In this document: positions 19,646-28,793 of the stretch, piece by piece
Numbering within the stretch: the stretch's first letter is position 1
How the letters are laid out: each line of letters opens with the position of its first letter
Assembly: GCA_947491945.1 (NCBI GenBank)
Contig: CANLLN010000003.1
Coordinates: 219,888 to 283,887 of the forward strand
Direction: 5' to 3'
Origin: an uncultured Carboxylicivirga sp.
Lineage (GTDB): Bacteria > Bacteroidota > Bacteroidia > Bacteroidales > Marinilabiliaceae
DNA: 64,000 bases
The notes under the pieces: model-generated
What the model saw: the letters and a program-made list of their open reading frames with translations, nothing else
Databases searched by the model: none
Told to the model about the DNA's origin: nothing
Position numbers and translations under genes: made by a program

Positions 19646-19688
19646 AAAAGCCGTTGGCTGTTTGCGATTGCATCGGCCAACGGCTTTT
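19646..19688 (+). terminator. Terminator after hsp20 / 66-residue gene
   Basis: AAAAGCCGTTGGC (19646-19658) pairs with GCCAACGGCTTTT (19676-19688), a perfect 13-bp stem with a 17-base loop ending in T residues. Confidence 0.85.
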
Positions 19689-19933
19689 AATATGTTTTAT
19701 GGCTCGGTTCTTTATCTGCCGAAATCCATTTAAGGATTAAATACAAAAAAGCTTAACGAATTGGGTGCTTTCAAAGCTTACACGTCCTAATCAGTCTCTC
19801 GGCTCTTTTCGCATAACTCACCGCTAATTCCTCACTTCTCACTTCCTACAACCTAACATACTTACACATTAATAGAGCCTAATTAAAGATAATAGTGTAT
19901 TTTAAGGCTGAAAAATCACTTAAAATATACCTC

Positions 19934-21487
19934 ATGAAGTACTTCTTTATCCTATTGGTATTGCTCGTTGTGGAACCAGTTTATACGGCGGGCAAAAATG
20001 TGACGGGCATTGTCTTTAACGACAAAAATAAAAATGGCATCTACGATGCAGGTGATATAGTAATGCCGGATGTTTGTGTCTCTAATCAAAGGGAGGTGGT
20101 AAAAACCGATGCGCAAGGACGCTACCAATTGCCTTTGCGTAAAAATGCTTTTATTTATGTGGTGAAGCCCCAAGGCTATGCTCTTCAGCTCGATGAGGAT
20201 AACATCCCCCAAGGTAATTATTATCATCATCCCAAAGGAACGCCCCGTAATTTAAAATATCCGGGTGTGGAGCCAACAGCTAAACAACCTGTAGAAATTA
20301 ATTTTCCACTATATGCTACCGGGCTAAAGACGAATTTTCGAATGCTGGCGCTGGGGGATCCGCAGATGCCCAATGATGAAGCACTGGACTATTTCAGGGA
20401 TGGTGCTGTGGCCGATCTGTTTCGCCACCAGGCCGATTTTTATATGGTGCACGGCGATATTGCTGATGATCATCTTTTGATTTATCCGCGAGAGAAGAAA
20501 ATAATGGGCAAGCTGAATGTACCCGGCTATCATGTTCCCGGTAATCACGATGTGAACTATCGGTCAGAAGATCGGGTTAATGATTTTGAGACTTACCGAA
20601 TGGCCTATGGTCCCGATTACTACGCTTTTAACTATGGCAATGTTCACTTTATCGTACTGAATAACATTGCCTACCAGGGATGGGATAAGCTTAATAATAA
20701 AGCTGGGCGCTATACTGGCAATCTGGATGATACACAGCTGGAATGGTTGCAAAATGACTTGGCCACCGTGCCACACAATCGGCTGATTGTCATCAATTCG
20801 CATATTCCCTTTCTGGAAGGGCCTGCACAGAAAGAGGCCGTTGTTAAGCTGCACCAAATGCTGAGTGACCGGCAGGCCGTGCTCTCACTAAGTGGTCATA
20901 CCCATCAGGTAAATACTTACCGGCTGGATGAGAATAGCCATTGGCCCTACCCGGGAATGCACGAAGGCGTTATTTTAGGAGCTACTTGCGGCAGTTGGTG
21001 GTCCAACCCCAAGGATGAGAATGGCATACCGGTGGCCACCTGTAATGATGGTTCACCCCGTGGCTATTTTGTGTTTGACTTCATGGGTGTCGATTATAGC
21101 TACCGTTTCATCCCATTTCATTATCGCGATGATTTTCAGATGCGCGTATCATTGCCCCAGGGACGATTGCAACAATCGGAGTTGGCAGATACTGATATTG
21201 TGGTTAACTGGTTTGTGGGGAAGCCACAGCAGAAGGTTGAAGTGCGTATCAATGGTGGAGCTGTGCGGTTGATGGAAAACTTCTATGGCACTGATCCTTT
21301 TTATGAGGGTACATTGGACATACGCAAAACAGATCCGGCTTATCCGCCACGTGCCCGTGAAACGCAGCACCTGTGGAAAGTTGCATTGCCTGTTGATTTA
21401 CCTGTCGGCACACATCATATTGAGGTGACGGCCTACGGCGATAAGGGAAAGACCTATCAGGCCATTAAGCTATTTGCGGTAGAGTAA
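19934..21487 (+). CDS. Exported calcineurin-like metallophosphoesterase
   Basis: A 517-residue secreted phosphohydrolase. I use ATG 19934, which starts a signal peptide MKYFFILLVLLVVEPVYTAG; an upstream frame to 19895 is open. Residues about 20-110 form an N-terminal beta domain (VTGIVFNDKNKNGIYDAGD, a MetallophosN-type domain resembling SdrD/cna-B folds). The catalytic domain carries LGDPQMPN, VHGDIADD, VPGNHDVNYRSED, NSHIPF and LSGHTHQ, the full set of metal ligands. A C-terminal beta domain follows (about 400-517). The substrate, perhaps a phosphodiester or nucleotide, is not determined. Confidence 0.9.
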   Translation: MKYFFILLVLLVVEPVYTAGKNVTGIVFNDKNKNGIYDAGDIVMPDVCVSNQREVVKTDAQGRYQLPLRKNAFIYVVKPQGYALQLDEDNIPQGNYYHHPKGTPRNLKYPGVEPTAKQPVEINFPLYATGLKTNFRMLALGDPQMPNDEALDYFRDGAVADLFRHQADFYMVHGDIADDHLLIYPREKKIMGKLNVPGYHVPGNHDVNYRSEDRVNDFETYRMAYGPDYYAFNYGNVHFIVLNNIAYQGWDKLNNKAGRYTGNLDDTQLEWLQNDLATVPHNRLIVINSHIPFLEGPAQKEAVVKLHQMLSDRQAVLSLSGHTHQVNTYRLDENSHWPYPGMHEGVILGATCGSWWSNPKDENGIPVATCNDGSPRGYFVFDFMGVDYSYRFIPFHYRDDFQMRVSLPQGRLQQSELADTDIVVNWFVGKPQQKVEVRINGGAVRLMENFYGTDPFYEGTLDIRKTDPAYPPRARETQHLWKVALPVDLPVGTHHIEVTAYGDKGKTYQAIKLFAVE

Positions 21488-21493
21488 ATAACT

Positions 21494-21626
21494 AACGAAG
21501 GTGTTCAAAAAAAGTATCACGCAGAGACCGCTAGGGATTTCGCGAAAGACATAAAGCAAAGAATGCAATGCTTCAGGCCTTTGCGCACTTTGCGAGAAAT
21601 ATCAAATATCTTTGAACACCTTCGTT
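21494..21626. repeat. 133-base inverted-repeat element with GCAAAG-rich interior
   Basis: Perfect 16-bp terminal arms (21494-21509 and 21611-21626) flank about 100 bases that contain GCAGAGACCGC, AAAGACATAAAGCAAAG and CCTTTGCGCACTTTGCG, an internally repetitive, partly self-complementary sequence. It has the look of a dispersed palindromic element as found between genes in many Bacteroidota, rather than a simple terminator. Confidence 0.6.
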
Positions 21627-21666
21627 TTGTAATATTGCCTTGGAAAAAGGCTTATCGCTTCTTTAT

Positions 21667-22839
21667 TTATCGGGCGCTACGAATCCAGGTAAGACGGTGC
21701 CATAACTTTTCCAGCGGTCCCTGGCGGTACTTCTTCATCCACCAATTACAAAATGCAATTTGCAGAATAAACAGTACCACACCCAAATACAAACTACTTA
21801 ATACCCCAATCTTCGGTGCCATATTCAGGGCAAAGGGGAAGTATATCAGTGAGCCGATAATTGATTGGGTAATGTAGTTGGTAAGGCTCATGCGGCCATA
21901 AGCGATAAAAGGCTTCATTAGCTTTTTAAAGAGACTGCTGCGGTATAAAAGAGCAAAGAGACTGACCCAGATAAAAGTAAAGCTAAGCTTCCACCACATA
22001 TCAATGGCCACGCCCAGCGAGCGGCGGTACATAAATTCTCTGTCGATATAATAGTTCTGACGCAACAGATAGAAACAGGCAGCAGCAACAGTGGCTATGG
22101 CCAGCACACGCAACCAGGTTTTTTTATTCTCAGCCAGGTGAGCAAACCAGCCCCTGCGTCCCAGTAACAAGCCCACCAGAAATAAACCGGCAGTTTGCAG
22201 GAAACGGCCGTTTTCAATGGCCCACAGCATACTCCATAGCTGACCTATGGTAGTGTTTCCTTTGATAAGTGCCCAAAAAGTACCTTCCGACAAATAGCTT
22301 CTCACATCACCATGAAACAGTCTGTTAAGTTGTTTTGGCAGCTCAAAAGCATTGTCCGCAAGTTGCCTGAAAAAGTAGAACAGTTCCACCGGTTGTAGTA
22401 AAAAGAAAATTGCCAACAGCAGCACAGCGCGGTCGCCCCACTTGCGAACAACAAATAGCACCAGGCCAACCACAGCATACAGCATTAGTACCTCACCCGG
22501 AAAAAAAGCGGCATTAACACAGGCAAAGCCGGCCAGCAGCAAGAGACGCCACAGGTAACGGCCACCAAAACCGAGGCCTCGCGCCTGAGCCCTGGTGTAT
22601 TGGATGTAAAAGGTGAAGCCAAACAGAAGGGCAAAAATTGAATAAGTTTTGCCCGCAAATAAAAAGAAAAGGGTATCCCAGGCGGCACGATCAGCGGTGC
22701 CCATGGCCTCAAAAGCAGTGGGGAAGACATACAGATTGAAACGTTCGATATTGTGCAACAGCATAATGGCCATAATGGCAAAGCCGCGCAATACATCCAC
22801 TACTTCAATGCGCTTGGTGTTAACAGAGAGTGAACTCAT
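21667..22839 (-). CDS. DUF418 / YeiB-like membrane protein
   Basis: A 390-residue inner-membrane protein with about ten hydrophobic segments. ATG 22839 starts MSSLSVNTKRIEVVDVLRGF; the frame upstream of it (to 22902) is not protein-like. The opening EVVDVLRGFAIMAIMLLHNI with a following acyltransferase-3-like helix pattern, and the C-terminal FIAYGRMSLTNYITQSIIG, are hallmarks of DUF418 proteins. Their function is unknown; a role in moving or modifying envelope components is often supposed. It is apparently monocistronic. Confidence 0.9.
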   Translation of the reverse strand: MSSLSVNTKRIEVVDVLRGFAIMAIMLLHNIERFNLYVFPTAFEAMGTADRAAWDTLFFLFAGKTYSIFALLFGFTFYIQYTRAQARGLGFGGRYLWRLLLLAGFACVNAAFFPGEVLMLYAVVGLVLFVVRKWGDRAVLLLAIFFLLQPVELFYFFRQLADNAFELPKQLNRLFHGDVRSYLSEGTFWALIKGNTTIGQLWSMLWAIENGRFLQTAGLFLVGLLLGRRGWFAHLAENKKTWLRVLAIATVAAACFYLLRQNYYIDREFMYRRSLGVAIDMWWKLSFTFIWVSLFALLYRSSLFKKLMKPFIAYGRMSLTNYITQSIIGSLIYFPFALNMAPKIGVLSSLYLGVVLFILQIAFCNWWMKKYRQGPLEKLWHRLTWIRSAR

Positions 22840-22899
22840 TTTTATAAGTTTTGTGTTTATAAATGATCCTGATAATGGGGGTTGGGGTGGGCAAAGCGC

Positions 22900-22907
22900 C
22901 AAAAATA
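22900..22907 (-). promoter_or_regulatory. Candidate -7 element for the DUF418 gene
   Basis: On the minus strand the site reads TATTTTTG, fitting TAnnTTTG, about 60 bases upstream of ATG 22839. No good -33 element is evident. Confidence 0.3.
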
Positions 22908-23054
22908 GTATTTATTTATTGGTTTTAATACTCCTTTGGATAGGCTTTGCCCAATTATCATGGGCACAATTCAACTGTTCACTTGTCTCCTTATTCTTGG
23001 GTGGTTTACGAAAGCGTAGTAGTCATTTAAAATGTGATGTAATGGCAGCAGCTC

Positions 23055-24065
23055 TTAAATGCCTTTAATGCGCTGCAAAAAGGCAGAAAAGGCTCCTTTA
23101 TCTATCTCTCCTGATTTGCGGGCTTGATTAATAATTACTCGCTGATTATCGGCGGTAAGGTAAAATTTAAAGATATAATCGGCTGTTTCATCAATGCCCA
23201 TCTTGCCAAAGCGCAGATCTGCCAAGTATAGTCCTTCTGTATCTTTGCCTACCTGGTAATAGCCCTTGGTGAAAAGAAGGAGTTTTTGAAGGTCCGTATC
23301 ATGGCTCAGCGGTGCGAGAAGATGCTCGTTACGGGGAATGTAAATAAAGTCGGTGGGGTGGTGCTCGTCAAAGTTAGAATACAGGGCCATGTGGTATCCG
23401 TCAGATGCCTCAGCAATACCCATCCATAAGAAGTTACTCAGGGGTAGCGGGCTTGTGCGGAAGCGTTCATAACTAATGTCTTGCGCCTTAAAGGCTTGTT
23501 CAAATACTTTATTCACATAAAACTTATTGGCCACAGTAAGGCTCAGGTAACCAGTTGTTAAAGCCAGGGTGCCCACCATTAAGTAACGGCGTATCTTAGA
23601 TTTTCTGTTGAAAAAGGGTAGTGTAAGCAAGGCCAACAAGAAAGGGAGGGTGTAAAATACATCTACAATGCCAATGGTGCCGAGTTCAACACGATAAGAT
23701 GAGAAGGGCAGAAAGGCGCCGGTTCCATAGGTGGTTAGGTAGTCGAGCAAGGGATGGGTAAAGATTGACCAAAACATAAGTTGGGTCCATTCTATGCGGG
23801 TAATGAGCATTTTTTTTCGGTGGATGCGGTGAATCAACCAGCCCATGATAGGAGCCATCAAAAAGGCAAACACAAGGCTGTGACTAAATCCCCTGTGTAC
23901 AAAGAGCCCATCTGCCACACTGTAAAATCGTGTGAACAGCACATCCATATCGGGGATCAGTCCCCCTACAGCTCCCCACATCAGGGCTTTGTTACCGGCT
24001 TTTTTCCCTAAAACCACTTCTCCTATTCCGGCACCCAACACTGTTTGTGTTACTATATCCATCAA
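23055..24065 (-). CDS. Membrane-bound metal-dependent hydrolase, DUF457/YdjM-like
   Basis: A 336-residue inner-membrane protein. The N-terminal half matches the YdjM family: TQTVLGAGIGEVVLGKKAG, GGLIPDMDVLF, the metal-binding HRGFSHSLVFA, and THPLLDYLTTYGT, with membrane helices between. The C-terminal 140 residues are soluble and contain YSNFDEHHPTDFIYIPRN. E. coli YdjM belongs to the SOS regulon, but no LexA box is seen here. The actual substrate is unknown. The start may be either of the two adjacent ATG codons at 24065 and 24062. Confidence 0.85.
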   Translation of the reverse strand: MMDIVTQTVLGAGIGEVVLGKKAGNKALMWGAVGGLIPDMDVLFTRFYSVADGLFVHRGFSHSLVFAFLMAPIMGWLIHRIHRKKMLITRIEWTQLMFWSIFTHPLLDYLTTYGTGAFLPFSSYRVELGTIGIVDVFYTLPFLLALLTLPFFNRKSKIRRYLMVGTLALTTGYLSLTVANKFYVNKVFEQAFKAQDISYERFRTSPLPLSNFLWMGIAEASDGYHMALYSNFDEHHPTDFIYIPRNEHLLAPLSHDTDLQKLLLFTKGYYQVGKDTEGLYLADLRFGKMGIDETADYIFKFYLTADNQRVIINQARKSGEIDKGAFSAFLQRIKGI

Positions 24066-24142
24066 TTTGTTTATTATTTTGACATACTATTTTGAAAAAT
24101 AACGATTCAACATTTATTTGGTTGCATAAAAAGGGCTGCTCT

Positions 24143-24175
24143 TTTGAAAAGAAAATGAGCTATTGCATATCTTTG
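24143..24175 (+). promoter_or_regulatory. Promoter for cobO
   Basis: TTTG (24143-24146) and TATCTTTG (24168-24175) are 21 bases apart, a full match to the Bacteroidota sigma factor consensus. Initiation would be about 24 bases before the ATG at 24206. Confidence 0.65.
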
Positions 24176-24205
24176 ATGATGGCAGAAATTGAAAGTTAAG
24201 TGATT

Positions 24206-24751
24206 ATGAAGATCGAAAAGGAGAATGAAGACACAACAAGGGGCTACCTACAGGTTTATACCGGTAATGGTAAAGGGAAAACCACAGCAGCTATCGGCCT
24301 TACCATTAGAGCTGTGGGAGCCGGTAAGCGGGTTTTCTTCGCTCAGTTTGTAAAGGGGATGATATACTCCGAGGTAAAGGTGCTACAAGGACTTGCTCCT
24401 GCCGTTACCATCAAACAATATGGTTTGGAGTGTTTTATACACAAGGCGCCCACCCCAGCCGATGTGGAAGCAGCCCGTAATGGCTTGCTTAAGGTGAAGC
24501 AGATAATTGAATCAGGTAATTATGATATGGTGGTGTTGGATGAAGCCAATATCGCCCTCTACTATCAGTTGTTTAGCCTTGATGAATTCCTTGAAATCCT
24601 GAAAAATAAACCCTCTGCTACCGAGATCATTATTACAGGGCGTTACGCACCCGGTGCACTCATTGATATGGCTGACCTTGTATCTGAGATGAAAGAAATA
24701 AAGCATTATTACAGCACCGGCGTGTCAGCCAGGGAGGGAGTAGAGTTTTAG
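24206..24751 (+). CDS. cobO: Cob(I)yrinic acid a,c-diamide adenosyltransferase (CobO/BtuR type)
   Basis: Adds the 5'-deoxyadenosyl group from ATP to the cobalt of a corrinoid. The 181 residues contain the Walker A GYLQVYTGNGKGKTTAAIG near residue 17, FAQFVKGMIYSE, the DEANIALYY strand-turn and TGRYAPGALIDMADLVSEM, all typical for the BtuR/CobO family. ATG 24206 is preferred over GTG 24200, two codons earlier. No other cobalamin biosynthesis gene lies nearby, so it may serve salvage of imported corrinoids. Confidence 0.93.
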   Translation: MKIEKENEDTTRGYLQVYTGNGKGKTTAAIGLTIRAVGAGKRVFFAQFVKGMIYSEVKVLQGLAPAVTIKQYGLECFIHKAPTPADVEAARNGLLKVKQIIESGNYDMVVLDEANIALYYQLFSLDEFLEILKNKPSATEIIITGRYAPGALIDMADLVSEMKEIKHYYSTGVSAREGVEF

Positions 24752-25057
24752 CCGACACATTGATGCCCAATTACTAAGTAAAACAGCCCTTGCTTTGAAC
24801 ATCTGGATCTTGAATTTATGATCAATTTAGTCCATAATTTTTATTTCGTATTTAAGTGATATGTAGATAGTCAATTAGCTGCTTAGCCCTAATGGCACCT
24901 GCTTTTTTTGGTAACTATTACCCTTCATTGGCGTATCATTACCTGCATTTTTATTCTAAACATAGAATTAGGAAAAATTTATTAACCTGTGTTGTTACTG
25001 CGTAGGCATCATCCAGTGGGATATGTGTACGTAAACAACTGCATGAAACAAATTAAC

Positions 25058-26323
25058 ATGAAGAAGATGAATTGGCTATCAGCACTTATGCTGGGTAGTA
25101 TGATTGCCTTTACGGCATGCAGCGATGATGAAGCTAAGGGTGATGTATTCAGCGACCTGACCCCCGAGGCACACAAGCAGGAGATAGAACGCGAAGGTGT
25201 GGCTCTTGTGAAGAAGATGGAGGCTGCCAAAAGCTTAGAGACTTTCGATGTGATCGACGGATTTTTTACGCTGATGGATCGTACAACAGCTCAGCCTCCG
25301 GTGGCGTTAGCGATGCCCCTTACAGAGTTGCAAAATTTAAGCGAAGGCAATAAAACCATGGTGAGTGCACCGGCTGCCCTTGTGGCTCAGTACCGTATTT
25401 CAGATGAGTTTAAAAGCCAGACGGGTATTTATGAGTGGGATGAAGAAGCCACGGATTGGAGGTTGCTTGCTGCATCGGATACCGAAGCTACCTTCCGCTT
25501 TACGGTGAAAGAGCAGGCTGCGGAGATTAGCGTGTACAATTTTTCCACCAAAGATGCCACGCATCAGGATGAGTATGCAGAAACCGTTACAGAGTTGCCT
25601 TTAAGCCTGAATGCGCATGTGAAGTTAGGGGAGGCCGTGCTCACCAGCTTTAGCTTAGTGGCAGAATGGAACGAGGATGATACGCCCAGAAACATTGTGG
25701 AGACCATTACACTGGAAGATTTCTCTTTTACCGGCGAGCTGGTAAATACCAATACGGTGGTAAGTGCTGGTACGGCTTTCAAGTATAACAGCGATGTCAT
25801 CTATGCCAATGGATTTCAGTTGGACGGTAACTTTAGCTACGATGAAATTTTCAATACCATACCCCAGGAAGGTGGTGACATGAATTCGGTATTTGCTCAA
25901 GAAGTACTGGCGCGTGCCAATGCCTGGTTTCAGCTGGGTAATATTAAAATTGAAGGTATTTTTGATGTGAAGGGCTTTATGGACGGTTTTGTTGATAAGG
26001 CAGGATCACTCACTGAAAATTCAACAGAAGAGGATTTTAATAATATGATGGTGGAGCTCATCAATGAATATGCCTTGTTCTATGTGCGTTTTGCCGATTC
26101 AAATGAAATCATTGCCAAAGGCGAGTTTTATCTGAAGGAAGTAAACGATTATTATGGCGGAACACATGTTGAGCCGGCTTTCCTGATGGTGTTTGGCGAC
26201 GGTTCCAAAGTATCTGTAGATGACTTTGTAAAAGAAGGATTTGGTGATCTGATCACTGAGCTGGAAGCCTTTACAAAGGCTATGGACGCTGCTTATGGCG
26301 GCGACACAACGCCCGTTCAGTAA
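25058..26323 (+). CDS. Hypothetical lipoprotein, 421 residues
   Basis: Start ATG 25058 gives MKKMNWLSALMLGSMIAFTACS, a clear lipoprotein signal; ATG 25043 and an upstream frame are alternatives. I do not recognise the mature protein. It is acidic, begins with a helical stretch (PEAHKQEIEREGVALVKKME) and continues with alternating beta strands that include NLSEGNKTMVSAPAALVAQY and ATFRFTVKEQAAEISVYN. It ends with DAAYGGDTTPVQ. No catalytic motif is seen. It precedes a TonB receptor gene but two hairpins lie between, so co-transcription is doubtful. Confidence 0.75.
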   Translation: MKKMNWLSALMLGSMIAFTACSDDEAKGDVFSDLTPEAHKQEIEREGVALVKKMEAAKSLETFDVIDGFFTLMDRTTAQPPVALAMPLTELQNLSEGNKTMVSAPAALVAQYRISDEFKSQTGIYEWDEEATDWRLLAASDTEATFRFTVKEQAAEISVYNFSTKDATHQDEYAETVTELPLSLNAHVKLGEAVLTSFSLVAEWNEDDTPRNIVETITLEDFSFTGELVNTNTVVSAGTAFKYNSDVIYANGFQLDGNFSYDEIFNTIPQEGGDMNSVFAQEVLARANAWFQLGNIKIEGIFDVKGFMDGFVDKAGSLTENSTEEDFNNMMVELINEYALFYVRFADSNEIIAKGEFYLKEVNDYYGGTHVEPAFLMVFGDGSKVSVDDFVKEGFGDLITELEAFTKAMDAAYGGDTTPVQ

Positions 26324-26337
26324 TTTTTTATGGATGA

Positions 26338-26384
26338 TAAGCTGAGTTTGGGGTAAAGTTTAATTCTAACGCCAACTCAGCTTA
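26338..26384 (+). terminator. Hairpin after the 25058 lipoprotein gene
   Basis: TAAGCTGAGTT (26338-26348) and AACTCAGCTTA (26374-26384) form an 11-bp stem, extendable with one bulge to include a GG/CC pair. There is no T tract after it, so termination would be weak. Confidence 0.5.
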
Positions 26385-26396
26385 ATGGTATTAATG

Positions 26397-26457
26397 GGGA
26401 ATGTCCGAAATATAGGCTTCGCTTACATTGCGAATGATCATCATTTGGGACATTCCC
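26397..26457 (+). promoter_or_regulatory. Nested hairpin in the leader of the TonB receptor gene
   Basis: GGGAATGTCC (26397-26406) and GGACATTCCC (26448-26457) form a perfect 10-bp stem enclosing a smaller TTCGC/GCGAA hairpin. It ends 19 bases before the TTG start of the receptor gene, where it could affect transcription or translation. Function is inferred from position. Confidence 0.45.
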
Positions 26458-26476
26458 TAATATTTTATTTTTCCCT

Positions 26477-28789
26477 TTGAGAGCGCTTATACTTCTTAGT
26501 TTATTTTTTTATTCCTTCGGGCTATGGGCACAAAATACATCCAATTGCCTTCAGGGACGGGTGGTGGCTGCCGATGATGGAGGTGCCATACCCTTTGCCC
26601 ATCTGCGGACACCGGATGGTTTGTTGGGTACGGTAAGCGATGCCAACGGAGACTTTTCGCTTTGTGGCTTTACCGAGGCTCACACACAGCTTATTGTAGG
26701 TCATACAGCCTTTGAAACCAAAACCATTACCATTAACCCAGAGTGTTCGGCCCACCTGACTGTGCACTTGTCGATAAAAATTTATGAAGCGGCTGAGGTG
26801 AAAGTCCTGGCCACCCGAAACAGCCTTGTCAAAAGCCCAACGCCCGGTAAGCTCACGCTCAAAAATGAAGACGTACTCGCTTTACCCGCCTTTATGGGCA
26901 GTCCGGATGTGCTAAGGGGATTACAGCTGCTGCCCGGCATGCAGTCGGTAAGCGAGGGCAATGGCGGCATTTACGTTAGGGGAGGATCACCCGGACAAAA
27001 TTATGTGCTCTTCGACCATATTGAACTGATGAATCCGACCCACCTGATGGGCGTTTACTCGGTTTTTAATCCTTTATTAAGCACTAAAGTTGATTTTTAC
27101 AAAGGCAATGCACCCCTGCATTTATCCGGCCGACTGGCATCTTCTATATTGGTCGAAAGTGAGTACCAAAAGCGCGATAGTAGTAACTGGGCAGGCAATG
27201 TGGGCAATGTTGTCACCAACCTTAGTTATCGCGCACAGTCCAGGGATGAAAAGTGGTTTGTAAGCACCGGACTGCGGCGCAGTTATCTGGATGTGCTGGC
27301 TGGTATGACCAGTTTGTTCGTCAGTGATGAGCAGAATTATTTCAAGCAAAACGATTATGCTTTTTATGACTGGAATGGCAAGGTAAGTTACAGCACGGCG
27401 AATAATCGTATTCAGTTAAGCTGGTACCTTGGACAGGATAATTTTAGGATGCAGGCCTATAACTCCACTATTAAATCGCAGGCTCGGTGGGGAAATAAAG
27501 GGGCTGCTTTGCACTGGTATAAGTCATTGTGTCCGGGACTTAGCATGAGCAATACCTTATCCTACTCATCATATGGCTCAGAATTTGGCGCATCATTGCC
27601 CGACGGACGGATGCGTTTTGCCAGCAACTACCGGCAGATGAGCTTAAGCAATTACTTTAGCTATGAAAAGGGAGGGCAGTTATGGCGATGGGGATTTACC
27701 CTCAAAGGCTATGACGTATCCCCTCAAGAACTGGAAGTGAGTAATTTTACCGATCATAGTGCTGCGACTCATCAATACCGCAGTGCTGCCCTACGGTGCT
27801 TTATAAGTAATCATTTTAACCTTAGTAGTAAGTGGACGGCCTCACTGGGAGCTGCGCTTAATATCTACCGTTATCCTGATGCCTTCCCAACTCAGGGTGC
27901 CATAACACATGGATCGGCTTTTCAGCTAAAGCCCAATGTGCGGGCCACTCTTAGTTATGCCCAACAGCCCAATGCAGCCTGTAAGCTCTCTTATGCCTTT
28001 AATACGCAGGATATGCACCTGGCCTCCATGGCTTCCATTCCCCTGCCTACCGATATATGGATGCCGGCCACCCGGCAACTGCCCATTGAAGAGGGGCACC
28101 AGTTTACAGCTGGCTATTTCCAGTCGCTTCCCGCTCTGAATATAGAGTGGGGTATTGAGGGTTATGCCAAGTATATGAACAATATGCTTTTGTTGAAGCT
28201 GAATTCGGAAATGACGCAGCAGCATAACTTTGAGGAGAGTTTTTATGCCGGCCGTGGATTGGCCTGGGGCAGCGAACTCTATCTGCAGCAGCGGGCAGAC
28301 AAAATGAATTTTACACTTTCCTACACTCTTGGCTGGACACGGCAGCAATTTGATGGTATCAATCAGGGACGGTGGCACGATGCCAAGTACGACCGTCGTA
28401 ATGATCTTAACCTGCAGGCATCATACCTTCTCAACCAGCGCCTTGATGTAAGCACTGTATTTGTGTATGCCACGGGTAACAAGGCCACCTTGCCAACGGG
28501 GCGATACTGGCTGATGGGTTCCATTGCCAATGATTATGCCGGAGTAAATAACTATCGTATGCCGGCTTATCACCGCATGGATGTGTCCATGAATTACAAG
28601 TTGAGGTCAAAGTTCTTTCATGAATCGGTTTTGAGTCTGTCAGTCATTAATATATACGGTCGCAGCAATCCTTATTATATCTATTTCAGAGTTGAAGAGG
28701 GGCAGGATGATTATGAGCTGAGCATAACTGCCCGGCAGGTATCTTTATTTCCCATTATGCCGGCTATCAGTTGGCGCTTTAAATTTTAG
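26477..28789 (+). CDS. TonB-dependent receptor with carboxypeptidase-regulatory-like domain
   Basis: A 770-residue outer-membrane receptor. The start is TTG 26477, chosen because the signal peptide RALILLSLFFYSFGLWAQ begins immediately and no ATG or GTG lies in frame upstream. Residues about 22-105 form a CarboxypepD_reg-like beta domain (LQGRVVAADDGGAIPFAHL). The plug holds LPAFMGSPDVLRGLQLLPG, EGNGGIYVRGGSPGQNYVLF and ELMNPTHLMGVYSVF. The barrel ends in PAISWRFKF. The DUF4249 lipoprotein gene follows 4 bases later. This receptor-DUF4249 pairing is common in Bacteroidota and differs from SusCD; the substrate is unknown. Confidence 0.93.
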   Translation: MRALILLSLFFYSFGLWAQNTSNCLQGRVVAADDGGAIPFAHLRTPDGLLGTVSDANGDFSLCGFTEAHTQLIVGHTAFETKTITINPECSAHLTVHLSIKIYEAAEVKVLATRNSLVKSPTPGKLTLKNEDVLALPAFMGSPDVLRGLQLLPGMQSVSEGNGGIYVRGGSPGQNYVLFDHIELMNPTHLMGVYSVFNPLLSTKVDFYKGNAPLHLSGRLASSILVESEYQKRDSSNWAGNVGNVVTNLSYRAQSRDEKWFVSTGLRRSYLDVLAGMTSLFVSDEQNYFKQNDYAFYDWNGKVSYSTANNRIQLSWYLGQDNFRMQAYNSTIKSQARWGNKGAALHWYKSLCPGLSMSNTLSYSSYGSEFGASLPDGRMRFASNYRQMSLSNYFSYEKGGQLWRWGFTLKGYDVSPQELEVSNFTDHSAATHQYRSAALRCFISNHFNLSSKWTASLGAALNIYRYPDAFPTQGAITHGSAFQLKPNVRATLSYAQQPNAACKLSYAFNTQDMHLASMASIPLPTDIWMPATRQLPIEEGHQFTAGYFQSLPALNIEWGIEGYAKYMNNMLLLKLNSEMTQQHNFEESFYAGRGLAWGSELYLQQRADKMNFTLSYTLGWTRQQFDGINQGRWHDAKYDRRNDLNLQASYLLNQRLDVSTVFVYATGNKATLPTGRYWLMGSIANDYAGVNNYRMPAYHRMDVSMNYKLRSKFFHESVLSLSVINIYGRSNPYYIYFRVEEGQDDYELSITARQVSLFPIMPAISWRFKF

Positions 28790-28793
28790 TGAT

